From: a bacterium
Lineage (GTDB): Bacteria > Desulfobacterota > Deferrisomatia > Deferrisomatales > Deferrisomataceae
Assembly: GCA_027021615.1 (NCBI GenBank)
Contig: JALUTY010000018.1
Location: forward strand, 1 to 61,813
DNA: 61,813 bases
Direction of reading: 5' to 3'
The notes under the pieces were generated by a model. That model worked only from the letters and a program-made list of their open reading frames with translations. It was not told where the DNA came from and ran no database searches. Position numbers and translations under genes: made by a program. Shown one piece after another: positions 18,146 to 27,407 of this stretch (its first letter is position 1; each line of letters begins with the position of its first letter).

Positions 18146-19207
18146 TCAGGTGGCCTGAGGGGCGGCCAGGCCGTCCACGCCGGACGGGAGGCCGCCGAAC
18201 GCGGCCAAACAGGCCACCAGATCCTCGGGCAAGGGGTCGGTGAGGTCAAGGGGGCCGCCCCCGGCCGGGTGGCGCAGCCGCACCCGGTGGGCGTGGAGGA
18301 ACATCCGTCCCAGCCCAGTCACGGCGCGCAGGTGCTCGTTGAACTCCGGGTCGCCGTAGCGGCGGTCGAGGGCCAGGGGATGCTCCGCCAGGGCCAGATG
18401 GCGACGGATCTGGTGGGTCCGGCCGGTTACCAGGTCCACCTCGAGCAGGGCCGCCCGCAGGGGCTGGGGGTACCGGGCCAGGGTGCGGTACCGGGTCAGG
18501 GCGTCCTGGAGCACGGGCCGGGAGCGGGGGTGCCCGGCCGGGTGCCGGCCCCGGTCCCGGGAGTCCGGGTGGCGGGGCAGGGGGATCCGGATCTCCCCCT
18601 CGGCCGGCTCGGGCCAGCCGGCCACGAGGGTGAGGTACGCCTTCTCGACCCGACCCCTCTGAAGGTTCCGGCCCAGGCGGCGCTGGGCCGGGCGGGTCTT
18701 GGCCACGAGCACGATCCCGGAGGTCTCCAGGTCCAGACGGTTGGCCAGGGCGGGCTGGAACGGGTCCGCCGGGACCACGCCAAGGTAGGCCCGGACCCGC
18801 TCGATCAGGGTGTCGCCGGCGTGGCCCAGGGCCGGGTGGCTCGCGCACCCCGGCGGCTTCGACACGACCAAGAGATGGGGGTCCTCCCTGACCACCCGAA
18901 ACGGCCCGGCCGGGGTGCCCACCTCCTCGTGCTCCCGGTCGGGCGAGGGGGTGCGGGGCCGGGCCGGCCGAACGAGCTCCACCGCCACGGTGTCCCCCCC
19001 GGCTAGCCGGTCCAGGGCTCCGCAGCGTCGGGCGTTCCGGCGGATCTCGCCCGATCGGGCCTTGCGAAACACCTCGCGCGGATCCAGGTCGGGAAACGCC
19101 GTTCTCACGGCGTCGTACACGGTCTTTCCGGCCCAGGCGGACCCGACCCGCAGGTGTCGGACGATCCGCTCCAGCCCCCCCCCGGGTTCGGCCTCGGCCA
19201 GACCCAT
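18146..19207 (-). CDS. RluA-family 23S rRNA/tRNA pseudouridine synthase
   Basis: About 353 residues. The start at 19207 lies seven bases after GGGAG and one base after the upstream gene's stop. An N-terminal S4-like RNA-binding region (LERIVRHLRV, VYDAVRTAFPDLDPREVFRKA) precedes the catalytic domain, which contains the active-site block ANRLDLETSGIVLVAKT with the invariant Asp. The GRTHQIRRHLA motif follows. The family isomerises uridine to pseudouridine in rRNA or tRNA. Which site is modified cannot be told (RluC/RluD-like layout). Confidence 0.9.
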   Translation of the reverse strand: MGLAEAEPGGGLERIVRHLRVGSAWAGKTVYDAVRTAFPDLDPREVFRKARSGEIRRNARRCGALDRLAGGDTVAVELVRPARPRTPSPDREHEEVGTPAGPFRVVREDPHLLVVSKPPGCASHPALGHAGDTLIERVRAYLGVVPADPFQPALANRLDLETSGIVLVAKTRPAQRRLGRNLQRGRVEKAYLTLVAGWPEPAEGEIRIPLPRHPDSRDRGRHPAGHPRSRPVLQDALTRYRTLARYPQPLRAALLEVDLVTGRTHQIRRHLALAEHPLALDRRYGDPEFNEHLRAVTGLGRMFLHAHRVRLRHPAGGGPLDLTDPLPEDLVACLAAFGGLPSGVDGLAAPQAT

Positions 19208-19208
19208 C

Positions 19209-19586
19209 TCAGTACTCCCGGGAGCAGGGCCCTGCAAACAGATCGTCGCCCCGCACGGCCCGGCGGTCCACCAGGGCGTCCATCACCAGCAGGGCGCCGC
19301 AGGGGGAGGCCCCCTCCCTCTTGTCGGGTCGCCGGAACGGGCAGCGGTAGGGGTAGAGCTCGCACCGGATGCACACGGCCCGCAGCAACAGGGCGTCGTG
19401 CTGGTTGCTCCAATGCAGGGACGCTCCCCGAAGCCGCTCCACCACCCGGAAGGCCGGTGCCCCGGGGGTGACCCGGTCCCGGAGCCACGCAAACGCCGCG
19501 CACTTCTGCCGCTCGTCCCAGGGCTTGAAGAGCCGGCAGTGCTCGGCGCACACGGTCCGTTCCAACACTTCTTCGTGGCTGCGCAT
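19209..19586 (-). CDS. Conserved-looking Cys-rich hypothetical protein
   Basis: 125 residues, not recognised. Cysteines are spaced as CAEHC, a Cys after KPWDERQK, then CIRCELYPYRC and two late ones (CGALL and PCSREY). That could bind zinc or an Fe-S cluster, but no known motif matches exactly. The ATG follows GGAGAGG. Its stop is one base from the start of the pseudouridine synthase gene, so they are co-translated. Function unknown. Confidence 0.65.
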   Translation of the reverse strand: MRSHEEVLERTVCAEHCRLFKPWDERQKCAAFAWLRDRVTPGAPAFRVVERLRGASLHWSNQHDALLLRAVCIRCELYPYRCPFRRPDKREGASPCGALLVMDALVDRRAVRGDDLFAGPCSREY

Positions 19587-19744
19587 GGGTGGCCTCTCCG
19601 GAGTTCCACGGAAATATCCAGGGTACCAATCCGGCGCCGGGGGTCAAGCGCAAAACGATGTGCGCTTGTGCGGCAGGGACGGGGGGTGGCACACTGCGCC
19701 TTCTCTGACTTCGGGCGTCGGTCCCCTTGCCCTCCGGCAAGTGG

Positions 19745-19975
19745 CTGTCGCCAACCTGGGGCCGAGGGGCCTACGGGAGCGCCGGGCGTGGCTCCTGCCG
19801 TCGCTGCATCCGGCATTCCGCCGACGCGTGGCGTTTTCCCGGCCTCTGGCACACCGAAAACGCCCCCTATTCCCGAGGGGTTCAGTCTGTCCGGCTGCGT
19901 GCCGGATGCAGCGTAAGTCGGATGCCGCCCTCACGCATGGCCGGAAGCAGGCCCCACGCCCCTGCGGCCACCTGC
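19745..19975. repeat. Palindromic element P3 (subfamily B, inverted)
   Basis: Between the Cys-rich gene and recQ, in opposite orientation to P5 and P6. The inner stem GCTGCATCCGGCATTCCGCC (19,803-19,822) pairs with 19,893-19,912 at 17 of 20 positions. The outer arm GGGGCCT (19,766) pairs with AGGCCCC (19,949). Its arms contain the shared GGAGCGCCGGGCGTGGCTCC hairpin. No gene is seen between 19,587 and 20,072. Confidence 0.7.
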
Positions 19976-20072
19976 GCGCCTCTATCGTCGCCGGGTTAAT
20001 AAATAGGAGATGAAAGGGCTTTTTGGCCCTCTAACCTCCCGGCGAGCTAGCGGAACTCCTAGGGAGGATCCC

Positions 20073-21992
20073 GTGGAAACCGGACCGCCCTCCATCCCCG
20101 ACCCCTTCGAGATCCTGCGACAGGTGTTTGGCTACCCCGGGTTCCGCGGGCAGCAGGAGGCCGTGGTGGGGCACCTGGTGGAGGGGGGCGACGCCCTGGT
20201 GGTCATGCCCACGGGCGCGGGCAAGAGCCTGTGCTACCAGATCCCGGCCCTGGTGCGGCCGGGGGTGGGGGTGGTGGTGTCGCCCCTGATCGCCCTGATG
20301 AAGGACCAGGTGGATGCCCTGGTCCAGTTGGGGGTGCGGGCCGCCGCGCTCAACTCGTCCCTGACCCCGGCCGAGGCCCGCCGGGTGGAGGAGGCCCTGG
20401 CCCGGGGGGATCTGGACCTGGTGTACGTGGCGCCCGAGCGGTGCCTCAGCCCCCGGTTCCTGGACCTCGTGTCCCGGGTGCGGGTGGCGCTCTTTGCCAT
20501 CGACGAGGCCCACTGCGTGAGCCAGTGGGGGCACGACTTCCGGCCCGACTACCTGGGGCTGTCGGTCCTGGCCGATCGGTTTCCCGGTGTTCCCCGGGTG
20601 GCCCTCACCGCCACGGCCGACGCGCCCACCCGGTCCGACATCGTCGAGCGCCTGGCGTTGGGCCCGGCCCGGGTGTTCGTCTCCGGGTTCGACCGGTCCA
20701 ACATCCGGTACCGGGTGGTGTACAAGGAGCGGCCGAGGCAGCAGCTGGCCCGGTTCCTGGAGGGGCACCGGGGTGAGGCCGGCATCGCGTACTGCCTGTC
20801 GAGAAAGCGGGTCGAGGCCACGGCCGCCTGGCTGCGGGAGCAGGGGTGGGATGCCGTGCCCTACCACGCAGGCCTGGACCCGGCCGTGCGCCGTGCCCAC
20901 CAGGAGCGGTTCCTGCGGGACGAGGGGGTGGTCGTGGTGGCCACCGTGGCGTTCGGCATGGGCATCGACAAGCCCGACGTGCGGTTCGTGGCCCACCTGG
21001 ACCCCCCGAAGAGCCTGGAGGCGTACTACCAGGAGACGGGTCGGGCCGGTCGGGACGGGCTGCCGGCCGAGGCCTGGATGGCCTACGGCATGGGAGACAT
21101 CGCGGCCCTGGCGTGGCTGCTGGAGGGCTCCGGCGCGGACGAGGCCCACCGCCGGGTGGAGCGCCGCAAGCTCGAGGCCCTGTTCGGGTACTGCGAGACC
21201 GCCGAGTGCCGGCGCCGGGTGCTGTTGGGGTACTTCGGCGAGCGCCTCGCCGCGGACTGCGGCAACTGCGACACCTGCCTGGAGCCGGTGGAGACCTGGG
21301 ACGCCACGGTGGAGGCCCAGAAGGCCCTCTCGTGCGTGTTCCGGACCGGGCAGCGGTTCGGGGTGGGCCACCTGGTGGACGTGCTGCGGGGCCGCGACAC
21401 CCCCAAGGTACGGGGGTGGGGGCACCACCGGGTCAGCACCTTCGGGATCGGGGAGGACCTGGACGCCCGCACCTGGCGCAGCGTGTTCCGGCAGCTGGCC
21501 GCGGCCGGCATGATCCAGGCCGACCCCGACGGCCACGGGGCCCTGCGGCTCACGCCCCGGGCCCGGCCGGTGCTCCGGGGCGAGGAGCGGGTGCGGCTGC
21601 GGCGCGACCCCGCCGGCCGGAGGACGGCCCGAACGCAGGCCCCTGCGGCCGAGCTCAGGGGAGCGGACGAGGCGCTGTTCCAGCGGCTGCGGGCCTGGCG
21701 CCTGGAGACGGCCCGGGCCCAGGGCGTGCCCCCCTACGTGATCTTCCACGACGCCACCCTCCGGGAGGTGGCCCGGGCCCGCCCCCGGACCCTCGAGGAG
21801 CTGGCGGCCGTGCCCGGGCTGGGCCGGGCCAAGCTGGCCCGGTACGGGGCCGCCTTGCTCGGGATCGTGACGGAGGCGGCCGTGGGCCGGGAGGAGGAAG
21901 GAGGCCCCCTGCAGCACCCCGTTGGACCCCCGACCGAGGACCGAGGGCCGTCCGACCGACGACCGAAGTTCCCTCCAAGGAGCCCTCCGTGA
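20073..21992 (+). CDS. recQ: ATP-dependent DNA helicase RecQ
   Basis: GTG at 20073 is chosen because AGGGAGG precedes it by five bases; an ATG at 20010 touches its ribosome site. The 639 residues show Walker [16 protein letters not shown] (about residue 46), DEAH in [15 protein letters not shown] (about 143), helicase C, the RecQ zinc-binding Cys set (CETAECRR and CGNCDTC, about 373-405), a winged helix and a C-terminal HRDC domain (about 530-600). It unwinds DNA 3' to 5' in recombination repair. The last ~20 residues are encoded by the intergenic heptamer repeat and are probably not functional. Confidence 0.95.
   Translation: METGPPSIPDPFEILRQVFGYPGFRGQQEAVVGHLVEGGDALVVMPTGAGKSLCYQIPALVRPGVGVVVSPLIALMKDQVDALVQLGVRAAALNSSLTPAEARRVEEALARGDLDLVYVAPERCLSPRFLDLVSRVRVALFAIDEAHCVSQWGHDFRPDYLGLSVLADRFPGVPRVALTATADAPTRSDIVERLALGPARVFVSGFDRSNIRYRVVYKERPRQQLARFLEGHRGEAGIAYCLSRKRVEATAAWLREQGWDAVPYHAGLDPAVRRAHQERFLRDEGVVVVATVAFGMGIDKPDVRFVAHLDPPKSLEAYYQETGRAGRDGLPAEAWMAYGMGDIAALAWLLEGSGADEAHRRVERRKLEALFGYCETAECRRRVLLGYFGERLAADCGNCDTCLEPVETWDATVEAQKALSCVFRTGQRFGVGHLVDVLRGRDTPKVRGWGHHRVSTFGIGEDLDARTWRSVFRQLAAAGMIQADPDGHGALRLTPRARPVLRGEERVRLRRDPAGRRTARTQAPAAELRGADEALFQRLRAWRLETARAQGVPPYVIFHDATLREVARARPRTLEELAAVPGLGRAKLARYGAALLGIVTEAAVGREEEGGPLQHPVGPPTEDRGPSDRRPKFPPRSPP
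21932..21972. repeat. Heptamer repeat H2 inside the recQ 3' end
   Basis: GACCGAG GACCGAG GGCCGTC followed, after a frame shift in the period, by CGACCGA units and GACCGAAGTTCC. This is the same 7-base family as the intergenic cassettes, here translated as the recQ tail. Confidence 0.7.
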
Positions 21993-22705
21993 CCCACCGC
22001 GACATCACCGACCGGCTCGCGGCCAGCGTGGCCGCCCTGCGGTTCTCCCCACCGGTGGCCTACGTGTACAACCCCCTGGAGTACGCCAGGGCCCCCTACG
22101 ACCTTTACTGGGAGCGCTACGGCGCCCCGCCCAAGGAGGTGGTGCTCCTGGGCATGAACCCCGGCCCGTTCGGCATGGCCCAGACCGGGGTGCCGTTCGG
22201 GGCCGTGGGCCGGGTCCGGGGGTGGCTGGGCATCGAGGCGCCGGTGGGCACGCCCCCCCGCCAGCATCCCAAGCGGCCCGTACTGGGGTTCGGGTGCCCC
22301 CGCGAGGAGGTGAGCGGGGCACGGCTGTGGGGGTGGGCCGAGGAGCGGTTCGGCACGCCCGAGCGGTTCTTCGCCCGGTTCTTCGTGGCCAACTACTGCC
22401 CCCTGGTGTTCCTGGAGGAGACCGGGCGGAACCGCACCCCCGACAAGCTGCCCGCAGCCGAGCGCAAAGCCTTGTTCGCGGCGTGCGACCGGGCCCTGCG
22501 GGACACGGCGGCGCTGCTCCGGCCCCGGCTGGTTGTGGGAGTCGGGGCGTTCGCCGAGGCCCGGGCCCGGTCGGCCCTGGCCGGCACCGGCGTGCGGATC
22601 GGCCGGATCAGCCACCCGAGCCCGGCCAGCCCCCGGGCCAACCGGGGGTGGAGCCGCCTGGTGGAGGCGGAGCTCGCCGCCCTGGAGGTGGGGCGGGGGG
22701 GCTGA
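21989..22705 (+). CDS. SMUG1-like uracil-DNA glycosylase
   Basis: The GTG at 21989 overlaps the recQ stop (GTGA) and follows AAGGAG. The 238-residue product has the SMUG1 family active-site block [17 protein letters not shown] at about residue 52 and a C-terminal [12 protein letters not shown] block, the family's HPSP motif. SMUG1-type enzymes remove uracil and oxidised pyrimidines from DNA to start base-excision repair. Coupling to recQ suggests a small repair operon. Confidence 0.85.
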   Translation: MTHRDITDRLAASVAALRFSPPVAYVYNPLEYARAPYDLYWERYGAPPKEVVLLGMNPGPFGMAQTGVPFGAVGRVRGWLGIEAPVGTPPRQHPKRPVLGFGCPREEVSGARLWGWAEERFGTPERFFARFFVANYCPLVFLEETGRNRTPDKLPAAERKALFAACDRALRDTAALLRPRLVVGVGAFAEARARSALAGTGVRIGRISHPSPASPRANRGWSRLVEAELAALEVGRGG

Positions 22706-22727
22706 GGGCGGGCTAAGGGGTGCGGGG

Positions 22728-22912
22728 TGGGGGTCTGGCGGAGTGCCGGGTGCGGCCCCTTAGCTCGCCGCGCTCCCGAATGTCCGGATCGCCAACAGAT
22801 CCCAGGGGTTCCGCTATCGTCGCCCGGACCGACGGGTAGACGACGGCATGAGAAGGCGCGGCGATCGGATGCCGCACTCGCGCCCGGCCGGAGCCAGGCC
22901 CCCACCCCGCAC
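22728..22912. repeat. Palindromic element P4 (subfamily A)
   Basis: Lies between the convergent glycosylase and small hypothetical genes. The outer arm GTGCGGGGTGGGGGTCTGGC (22,728-22,747) pairs with 22,893-22,912 at 19 of 20 positions. The inner stem (GCTCGCCGCGC and GCGCGGCGAT) and the block GGATGCCGCACTCGCGCC match P1 and P7. No gene is seen from 22,706 to 23,027. Confidence 0.75.
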
Positions 22913-23027
22913 TGCGGGAACACTCCTGAAGGGTCTAGGGGCCGGAAGCAGGGCCCCGTGCCCCGGACCCCGCAGACCCGGGGTGCCCGTCTGGCCGCCG
23001 GGTGAGGTGGGGCGCGAAGGCGGGGGA

Positions 23028-23432
23028 TCAGGGGCGGGGCTTGGCGGGCGACGGCGAGGTCCAGTCCTCCTCCCACTCCTCGTCCAGCAGCCCCTGGCGC
23101 TCCATGAACTCCATGTTCGCCTGGAGCACCCGGGCGATCACGTCCCGCTCGATGCCCCGGTTCCTCTGGATGAACGAGACGGCCACGTCCATGTCGTACC
23201 CGTCGGGGTTGCGGTCGAGGAGGTCCTCGTTCTCCCGGCGCAGCTCCTCGAACTCCCGGCGGGTGGCCTCGTCCATGATCTCGCCGTTCAGGAGTCCCAG
23301 GCAGCCCAGGTAGTCCAGCTCTCCCTCCAGGACCTGGGCGATCACCTTGAGGTCCAGACCGGTGCGCACGGCGATGTCCTCCAGCGCCGCAAACGGGTCG
23401 TACCGGGCCACCGTGTCGTCTAAAGGGCTCAC
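23028..23432 (-). CDS. Small acidic hypothetical protein
   Basis: 134 residues, unrecognised, soluble and acidic. It contains what looks like two similar halves, VIAQVLEGELDYLGCLGLL and VIARVLQANMEFMERQGLL, suggesting an internal helical duplication. GTG at 23432 overlaps the previous stop (GTGA) and follows GGAGGAG. It is the last gene of the ten-gene envelope/ABC operon, so it is presumably linked to that system, but nothing in it shows how. Confidence 0.65.
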   Translation of the reverse strand: MSPLDDTVARYDPFAALEDIAVRTGLDLKVIAQVLEGELDYLGCLGLLNGEIMDEATRREFEELRRENEDLLDRNPDGYDMDVAVSFIQRNRGIERDVIARVLQANMEFMERQGLLDEEWEEDWTSPSPAKPRP

Positions 23433-24646
23433 GGACTCTCCTCCCTCCTCAACCGGGCGGCGTACACCCGCCGCCACCGTTTCTCGGCCCGGCCGACCCC
23501 GCCCTGGGCCGTGAAGAAGACGATCACCTCACCCCCCCGCACCGTTACCCAAGGGTCGGCGTTCAGCTCGGTGCCGGTGCGGAGCAGCCGGGGTGGCGCG
23601 GTGCCCTCCCGCGGCACCCATGCCAGCGGGTTCAGGCGGTCGGCGTCGTCCAGCACCACCACGAGCCCCCGAGAGTCCGGGGTCCAGCGGGGGCCGCCCC
23701 GGGTCTCGGACAGCACCCCCCGGCACACCCGGCGGGCCCGACCTCCCCCGGCCGGCACCACGTACAGGTCGGCGGGCCGGGCCGCCTTGGTCCGAGACAG
23801 GAAGGCCACCCATCGGCCGTCGGGGGAGAAGCTGGGGGCGAGGCACGTTCCGGACCACCCGGGCGTCAGGTCCCGCAGGTGCTCCCGCAGCCGGAGCCGG
23901 CGCGAGGTCTCGTCGGTCACGGCGAGCAAGGCTCCCACCCGGTCCACCAGGTACACGTGGTCCGAGGCGCCCAGGTGACCCACGAAGGCCAGCCGGTCCC
24001 CGTCCGGGGACCAGGCCGGGTACAGCTCGGACCCGCCCGCCTCGAACGTCAGGCGCATCAGCCCGGCCGGCTCTCCCCGCAGCCGGTACACGTACAGGTC
24101 CCCCTGGCCGGTCCGGCCCGAGGTGAGCGCCACCGCGGTTCCGTCCGGGGCGAACGCGGGCTGGGCGTCGTTCTCCGGGTGCTCAGTCAGGAACACCCGG
24201 CGGCCGGGCTCCCGAAGGAACACGTCCAGGTTCACCACCCCGGTGCCCCGAACCGCGGCCTTCCGGGTGGCGGCCACCACGAGTCGGGGCCGCCCCCGCT
24301 TCGGCGGGCCGAAGCTGAGCCCCTCGCTCAAGGGACGCTCCGGTTTGAGGGCGAACGGGTCGGGCCCGGCCGCGGGCACGGCGGGCCTCGGCGGGGCCGC
24401 ACCGTCGGGCAGGGCCTCGTCCCCCTGCAATCGGGTCAGGTACACCTCGAGGGTGTCCCCGTCCGCCGCCAAGAACTCGAACCCCAGGTGGTCCCCCGGG
24501 GGATCGACGGCCAGGGCCGCGGGCTGGCCCTTGCCGTCCAGGCCCGGCAGGGGCAGGGCCTCCACGGCCTCCACCCGGTAGCCCGCCCGGACGCCGGCGG
24601 GCAGCAGAACCGCCGTGAGCAGGGCGGCCGCGAGGCGCCGGGTCAC
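23429..24646 (-). CDS. TolB-like PD40 beta-propeller, exported
   Basis: 405 residues from a GTG at 24646 that overlaps the previous stop (GTGA). A signal peptide (RRLAAALLTAVLLPAGVRAG) is followed by PD40/WD40-like repeats with the telltale phrases FAPDGTAVALTSG, WSPDGDRLAFVG, FSPDGRWVAFLS and WTPDSRGLVVVL. This is the C-terminal fold of TolB and of periplasmic propellers that act as binding scaffolds. No TolB N-terminal domain and no tol/pal genes are nearby, so true TolB is unlikely. It is probably a periplasmic partner of the operon's other exported proteins. Confidence 0.75.
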   Translation of the reverse strand: MTRRLAAALLTAVLLPAGVRAGYRVEAVEALPLPGLDGKGQPAALAVDPPGDHLGFEFLAADGDTLEVYLTRLQGDEALPDGAAPPRPAVPAAGPDPFALKPERPLSEGLSFGPPKRGRPRLVVAATRKAAVRGTGVVNLDVFLREPGRRVFLTEHPENDAQPAFAPDGTAVALTSGRTGQGDLYVYRLRGEPAGLMRLTFEAGGSELYPAWSPDGDRLAFVGHLGASDHVYLVDRVGALLAVTDETSRRLRLREHLRDLTPGWSGTCLAPSFSPDGRWVAFLSRTKAARPADLYVVPAGGGRARRVCRGVLSETRGGPRWTPDSRGLVVVLDDADRLNPLAWVPREGTAPPRLLRTGTELNADPWVTVRGGEVIVFFTAQGGVGRAEKRWRRVYAARLRREESP

Positions 24647-26427
24647 GGCCGGGCCCCCCTTTTGGCGGGGCGCGGATAGGCCCGGTAGGAGAGGTCCACG
24701 GTCAGCAGGGGCACGCGCTCGCCCCCCGCGCCCACGGCGTACACGCGCACGGGGTGGCGGGTGGCCAGAAGCGGGGTCTGCAGGCCGTCCACCTCCACGT
24801 AGGGCCGCTTCACGAGCACCTCCTTCTCCCCCACGACCACGGCGTACAGCCGCGCCCCCCGGCAGGGGTCCCAGGAGAGGGCCAGGTCGGGGAGGGTCTG
24901 GCCCATCCGGCGGCGTTTCCCAAACCGTTGGTCGGGTTCCTCGCCGGTGGCCCGGATCCACTCCGGATCCAGGATCCACCGGCCCCCTACCACAGGGATC
25001 ACGAAGTGACGCCACTGGGACGCCTCGAGGGGGTCGGCCACCTCGTAGGAGTACTCTCGGGCGAACGCGTCGCTGATCTCGCCCACGAGCTCCCCCAGGG
25101 TGCCCCGGCCCCGCTGGCGGTAGATGCGGTAGGACTGGGCCGCCGCCTCCCTGGGCAGGGTCTCCCAGTACACCACCACCAGGCCCCGGTCCACCGACTC
25201 CGCCACCTCGGCGACCCGCTCCACCCGGGCCGGGATCTCCACCTCGGCCCAAGCCGCGGCAGCCGGAGCCTCGGCCCCGGCCACCCATGCCTCGATCCGG
25301 TAGCTCACGGGGCGGGGCCGGGCCTCGGGAAGAAACGGCCCGTCCACGGCCTGGCCCTCCCGCAAGGGCTCCGGGCTGCGGCGCCGCAGGACGATCCGGT
25401 CCCCTTCGGAGCCCTCCCGCATCACCCGCACCTCGTCCACGGCTCCGTCGCCCAGGACCCACGCCACCGCCACCCGCAGGTCGTCCTGCACCTGGGCCTC
25501 GGCCGCGGCCCGCTCCACCGGGGCCAGGGTGCGGGCCGTCACGCGGCCCACCGCGGCCAGGGTCCCGTCGGCGGTGCGCACCTCGAGCCGGTAGGCGGCA
25601 TCCACCCCCACCGCCAGGCCCTGATCCCGGCACGAGGGCTCGGACCCCTCGCACACGATCACCGGGCCGTCCGGGACCTCCCGCACCAGGCGGTAGGTCA
25701 TGCCCACGAGGGGGGGCCAGGCCAGGTCCACGGTGCGCGCGCCCGCTCCCACCCGCCAAGAGGCCGGCCGAGGATAGCGGGGCACGAGCCGCAGGTCCAC
25801 CTCGTCGCCGGCCCACACCTCCAGATCCACCGCGTCCTTGGGGGCCTCCAGGGGTGTTGCCGGGTCGAAGGCGACCCGAAACCGGCCCTCGGGCACCAAC
25901 AGCACGGTGCCGGCGGGCCCCACCCCCAGTCCCCGGTCGAACAGCTCGGACAGCCGCTCCACGGCTCGGCGGCCCGCCGGGTCCAGGGCGGCAGGGTCCA
26001 GGGGGGCCATCCGGAGCCGAACCCGGTCCAGGGGCACCGCGCTGACCATGCGCACCCGGCCGAGGCCGGAGGCCTCCAGCAGGTGCTCGCGCAGGGCCGC
26101 CGCCTCGGGCCCCAGGGCTCCCTGCGCCTCCAGGCGCTCCAGGGCCCAGTAGGCCTCGGTGTGGCGGCCGGTCTGGACGTAGGCGCGGGCCGCCGCCTCG
26201 AGCCACCGGGGGTCGGACCAGGCCCGGGTGGGGTCCTCGGCCTCGGCCTGCCGCAGGCTCCGCACCGCGTCCGGACCGTAAGTGCTGCCGCGGCTCAGGT
26301 AGAACAGGGCCTGGTCGAGGGCGGCCGTGTAGCCTGCCCAGGCCGGCAGGGCCAGAAGCATCACGAGCCCGGCCCAAAGGCCGAGCTTGGCCTTGCGGGC
26401 GAACGACGATCGCTGGGTCGAACTCAC
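24643..26427 (-). CDS. Exported multi-domain protein with fibronectin-III-like modules
   Basis: 594 residues. The GTG start overlaps the dppF-like stop. A signal peptide (KLGLWAGLVMLLALPAWAG) leads to a short helical, TPR-like start (about 35-115), then beta-sandwich segments that read like FN3 modules (for example RTVDLAWPPLVGMTYRLVRE and DLALSWDPCRGARLYAVVV). No catalytic motif is seen. Position between the ATPase gene and the propeller gene suggests a periplasmic or surface component of the same system. Domain naming is tentative. Confidence 0.6.
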   Translation of the reverse strand: MSSTQRSSFARKAKLGLWAGLVMLLALPAWAGYTAALDQALFYLSRGSTYGPDAVRSLRQAEAEDPTRAWSDPRWLEAAARAYVQTGRHTEAYWALERLEAQGALGPEAAALREHLLEASGLGRVRMVSAVPLDRVRLRMAPLDPAALDPAGRRAVERLSELFDRGLGVGPAGTVLLVPEGRFRVAFDPATPLEAPKDAVDLEVWAGDEVDLRLVPRYPRPASWRVGAGARTVDLAWPPLVGMTYRLVREVPDGPVIVCEGSEPSCRDQGLAVGVDAAYRLEVRTADGTLAAVGRVTARTLAPVERAAAEAQVQDDLRVAVAWVLGDGAVDEVRVMREGSEGDRIVLRRRSPEPLREGQAVDGPFLPEARPRPVSYRIEAWVAGAEAPAAAAWAEVEIPARVERVAEVAESVDRGLVVVYWETLPREAAAQSYRIYRQRGRGTLGELVGEISDAFAREYSYEVADPLEASQWRHFVIPVVGGRWILDPEWIRATGEEPDQRFGKRRRMGQTLPDLALSWDPCRGARLYAVVVGEKEVLVKRPYVEVDGLQTPLLATRHPVRVYAVGAGGERVPLLTVDLSYRAYPRPAKRGARP

Positions 26428-27407
26428 CGTGGGTTCTCGCTCCCGGAGGTTCTGCGGTGACAGGCCACTCGGTGGGCCGAACCCACCGCCCGAAGAGTGG
26501 GGGGCATTCTAGCACACGGCCCGTCGGGTTCCGCGAGGGCCTCGGCGCACCGGCTGGAGAACGGGCACCCAGTCAGGGGGGGCTCGGAGAACGGCCGGGT
26601 CGGGCCTGCCACGGCCTCTGCCACCCCGAAGGCACTCGTCAGGAGCTCCCGGGAGTACGGGTGGAGGGCGCCGCCTCCGAAGAAGACCCGGGCCGGGGCG
26701 TCCTCGACGAGCCGGCCCCGGAACAGCACCAGCACCCGGTCGACCAAGGTGCGCACCACCCGGAGGTCGTGGGTCACCAGGAGCACGGTCAGGCCCCTGC
26801 GCCGGTGGATTCGGCGCAGCAGGGCCACCAGCTGCTCCTGGATCGGGGGGTCCAGCCCGGCCACGGGCTCGTCGGCCACCACGAACCGGGGCCGAGTGGC
26901 CAGGGCTCGGGCAAACGCCACGCGTCGCCGCTCCCCACCCGACAGCTCCGGCGGGAAGGCGTCGAGGCGTTCAGGGGGAAGGTGGACCGTTTCGGCCAGC
27001 CGCTCCACCTCGGCCCGCACGGCGGACCGGGGCAGGCGTCGGTGGATCCGCACGGCCTCGGCCAGGAGGAACCGAACCCGGAACGCGGGGTTCAGGGTGG
27101 CGTAGGGGTTTTGGAACACCATCTGTGCCGTGCGGGCGAACTCAGCCCGGCGGCCCCAACCCAGCCGGGCCGGGTCGTACCCCCCTACCCGGACCCCACC
27201 CCGTTCGAACCGGGTGAGCCCCACCAGACACCGGCCGAGGGTGGTCTTGCCCGACCCGGACTCCCCTACCAGTGCGGCGAACTCGCCGGGTTCCAGGGCA
27301 AACGACACCCCCCGCACGGCCGGGACCGGAGGGCTGCGTCCCAGGGCGGTTCCGGCCGGCCGAAACGTCTTGTGGAGATCACGTACCTCCACCCCCACGC
27401 CGCTCAC
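26424..27407 (-). CDS. Peptide/oligopeptide ABC transporter ATPase, DppF/OppF type
   Basis: 327 residues from GTG 27407 (GTGA overlap with the upstream gene). Walker A GESGSGKTT, signature LSGGERRRVAFARALA, Walker B FVVADEPVAGLD and H-loop THD are intact. The C-terminal oligopeptide-family extension with paired cysteines (CPFSSRC and PC) is present. It is one of two ATPases driving the Dpp-like importer. Substrate is not predictable from the sequence; dipeptides, nickel or other small molecules are known for the family. Confidence 0.9.
   Translation of the reverse strand: MSGVGVEVRDLHKTFRPAGTALGRSPPVPAVRGVSFALEPGEFAALVGESGSGKTTLGRCLVGLTRFERGGVRVGGYDPARLGWGRRAEFARTAQMVFQNPYATLNPAFRVRFLLAEAVRIHRRLPRSAVRAEVERLAETVHLPPERLDAFPPELSGGERRRVAFARALATRPRFVVADEPVAGLDPPIQEQLVALLRRIHRRRGLTVLLVTHDLRVVRTLVDRVLVLFRGRLVEDAPARVFFGGGALHPYSRELLTSAFGVAEAVAGPTRPFSEPPLTGCPFSSRCAEALAEPDGPCARMPPTLRAVGSAHRVACHRRTSGSENPR

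Noticed and set aside
20031-21917. 628-residue open frame antisense to recQ
   Set aside because: Shadow of recQ, rich in His, Gly and Pro, with no motif.
23429-24646. True TolB of the Tol-Pal system
   Set aside because: No tolQRA/pal neighbours, no TolB N-terminal domain and operon context with an ABC transporter; only the propeller fold is shared.
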